Origin: an uncultured Lachnospiraceae bacterium
Lineage (GTDB): Bacteria; Bacillota; Clostridia; Lachnospirales; Lachnospiraceae
Direction of reading: 5' to 3'
Assembly (NCBI GenBank): GCA_902796595.1
Contig: CADBPM010000048.1
Location: 1 to 49,223 of the forward strand
Length of the DNA: 49,223 nucleotides
Shown here: one piece after another, positions 47,901-49,223 of the stretch
How positions within the stretch are numbered: position 1 is the first letter of the stretch
Layout: the number at the start of each line of letters is the position of its first letter
Made by a program: the position numbers and the translations under genes
Notes under the pieces: generated by a model
What the model was told of the DNA's origin: nothing
Seen by the model: only the letters and a program-made list of their open reading frames with translations
The model's database searches: none

Positions 47901-48983
47901 TTATACTATCTTGACTATTGTAAGGGTCTTGTTTTTCGAAAGGTCAATGAAACGTTCTCCATCTGCCACAACAGGTCTTGAAAGGCTTCTTGGATTTATC
48001 ATGACTATCTTAGCCCGCGTTCCATCCGACAGCATGCACCAGTCGCCGACATGGCTTCTCACCATATGGTCAAGGAAAGTCATTATATAACCGGTATCAT
48101 ATTTCTGATAGCCTTCCATTTCATATATTTCAGCAACCTGGAACGGAGACTGATCATCTCTGTAGGCCCTCTGTGAAGTTATGGCATCATAAGCATCTAC
48201 TATAGTTATAAGCTTTGCATACTTATCAATCTCATTTCCTATAAGTCCATTAGGATATCCGCTTCCATCACATTTTTCATGATGCTGAAGAGTGGCATTG
48301 AGAATACGGTCATCATCGACAACCTTTTTAAGGATATCATATCCGCTCTGCGGGTGCTGTTTTACAACATCATACTGATCATCTGTAAGCTTGCGCGGAC
48401 TGCCAAGTATGCTTGAAGGTATGGTGACTTTTCCTATATCATATAAAAGCCCGCACACTCCCGCTATTTCAACCTCTTCCGGTGTAAATTTAAGCCACTT
48501 TGCAAGCTGGGTGGCGATAAGAGCAGCGTCAAGAGCATGAACAAAAGTTGCATCCTGACTATCATCCGCATTGATAACTGCATCAAGCACAGGAGTCCCC
48601 TTAAGTGATGACTGAAGACTGTTAACTATGCGCTTCGACGATACAATAAGATCTTCTTTCAGGTTTCCGCTTATAATATCACCGTAAAGTTTTCTTAATT
48701 CAAAAGCTTTTTCAGCAAAAGCCTTTTTAAATTCCTTGAACTCAGGATTTTCTTTAAGCTTTGCATTATAAGTCAGTTCCTTTGAATCAAGGTAATCATT
48801 CTCCTCTATAGCATCTTCGGGTTCTCTTATGGAGACAAAATTCACCTTATTGCTACGAAGCATTTTGACAGCCTCTTCTGTCACAGGATCACCTGCGTTA
48901 AGCACAAGAAGACCACTGTCTGTATAAACATCCTTACCGATTACCATTCCCGGAGTCAGTTCTGTGGTTGCTCTCAGTTTCAT
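47901..48983 (-). CDS. HD-GYP-family protein with altered HD motif
   Basis: This 360 aa cytosolic protein has an N-terminal domain of about 100 residues (MKLRATTELTPGMVIGKDVY, as in many HD-GYP proteins) and an HD-GYP domain (about 145-320). HD-GYP enzymes hydrolyse c-di-GMP. His149, His210, His234-His235 and Asp263 are retained, and DGSGYP is intact (239-244). The HD pair itself reads Tyr181-Asp182 (LLYDIGK; codon TAT, one transition from CAT), removing one expected metal ligand. The protein may be inactive, have altered metal use or act as a c-di-GMP sensor. It has its own promoter and terminator. Confidence 0.88.
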   Translation of the reverse strand: MKLRATTELTPGMVIGKDVYTDSGLLVLNAGDPVTEEAVKMLRSNKVNFVSIREPEDAIEENDYLDSKELTYNAKLKENPEFKEFKKAFAEKAFELRKLYGDIISGNLKEDLIVSSKRIVNSLQSSLKGTPVLDAVINADDSQDATFVHALDAALIATQLAKWLKFTPEEVEIAGVCGLLYDIGKVTIPSSILGSPRKLTDDQYDVVKQHPQSGYDILKKVVDDDRILNATLQHHEKCDGSGYPNGLIGNEIDKYAKLITIVDAYDAITSQRAYRDDQSPFQVAEIYEMEGYQKYDTGYIMTFLDHMVRSHVGDWCMLSDGTRAKIVMINPRSLSRPVVADGERFIDLSKNKTLTIVKIV

Positions 48984-49029
48984 AAAAACCCCCTAATCCT
49001 GCCCTTTTTATGCAAGCTTATATATGAAC

Positions 49030-49058
49030 ATTATGCAACATAGAACTTCAAAAGTCAA
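49030..49058 (-). promoter_or_regulatory. Sigma-A promoter of the HD-GYP gene
   Basis: On the minus strand TTGACT (49053-49058) is followed after 17 bp by CATAAT (49030-49035), about 45 bp before the ATG. Confidence 0.65.
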
Positions 49059-49104
49059 TAATTCCCTTAACCAAATTTCAGATTACTTAATACAATATAA
49101 GAGT

Positions 49105-49211
49105 TATCGTAAACGAAATAAATAATTTCGTTTACAATAAACGTCGCCGAGAATTATTGCTGGATAGAGCAAGCTCTATCCGCAATTATTTTCTTCGCTT
49201 ACTATAAAATA
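49105..49211 (+). repeat. Two-hairpin dispersed repeat, full copy 2
   Basis: This 107 bp element is the inverse-orientation match of 30494-30602. The left hairpin is ATCGTAAACGAAAT with ATTTCGTTTACAAT (one mismatch). The right hairpin is GGATAGAGC-AA-GCTCTATCC with imperfect flanking pairs extending it. No ORF is present. It lies at the right edge, so its downstream neighbour is not visible. Confidence 0.8.
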
Positions 49212-49223
49212 TTATTGTATCAA

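Overview
This window is a housekeeping-rich chromosomal segment from a motile, low-to-moderate GC Firmicute, most likely a Lachnospiraceae member of the Butyrivibrio/Pseudobutyrivibrio/Lachnospira type (inference). Supporting this are hpf-secA-prfB, the B. subtilis-like mbl-flhO-flhP order, comFC-yvyF, CvfB, RecD2, a GH94 glycoside phosphorylase and sigma-A promoters of the TTGACA-17-TATAAT type. No plasmid, phage, insertion sequence or CRISPR array was seen. Nearly all genes lie on the minus strand.

Layout: (1) 1-600: a strong minus-strand promoter and rRNA-like leader run off the left edge, so an rrn operon probably lies just outside; two serine tRNAs follow. (2) 597-2648: a chemoreceptor gene split by an in-frame TAG. 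(3) 2741-12498: hom-lysC-tex-tsaE-tsaB-rimI-rnz-(193 aa protein)-tsaD-ispD, all on the minus strand and closely spaced; this holds three of the tRNA t6A genes. Two related structured intergenic elements flank tsaE. (4) 12652-17298: hpf-secA-prfB, with prfB using a programmed +1 frameshift. (5) 17299-19776: a DnaA-box cluster, then an SH3b-NlpC/P60 wall hydrolase and a divergent promoter region. (6) 19777-21877 (+): sugar nucleotidyltransferase, comFC and yvyF. (7) 21933-29026: recD2-thioesterase-cvfB and mbl-flhO-flhP-flgJ-like, with a textbook SigD flagellar promoter between mbl and flhO. (8) 29295-35139: a small membrane protein, queH, a radical SAM/SPASM-like enzyme, an 86 aa orphan and a GH94 phosphorylase. 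(9) 35310-47669: the rpoB-rpoC-rpsL-rpsG-fusA-tuf transcription/translation block. (10) 47901-48983: an HD-GYP protein whose HD motif reads YD.

Functionally, the segment combines transcription (rpoBC), translation (rpsL, rpsG, fusA, tuf, prfB, hpf, tRNA-Ser), tRNA modification and maturation (t6A, queuosine, RNase Z), protein export (secA), cell shape and wall (mbl, NlpC/P60) and motility (rod proteins, chemoreceptor).

I found no clearly new multi-gene system. The most interesting signals are non-coding: a 107-109 bp two-hairpin repeat present twice in full and once in part, the DnaA-box cluster away from dnaA, the twin elements around tsaE, and shared CTAC-GTAG dyads at two promoters. All promoter, terminator and repeat calls were made by eye.
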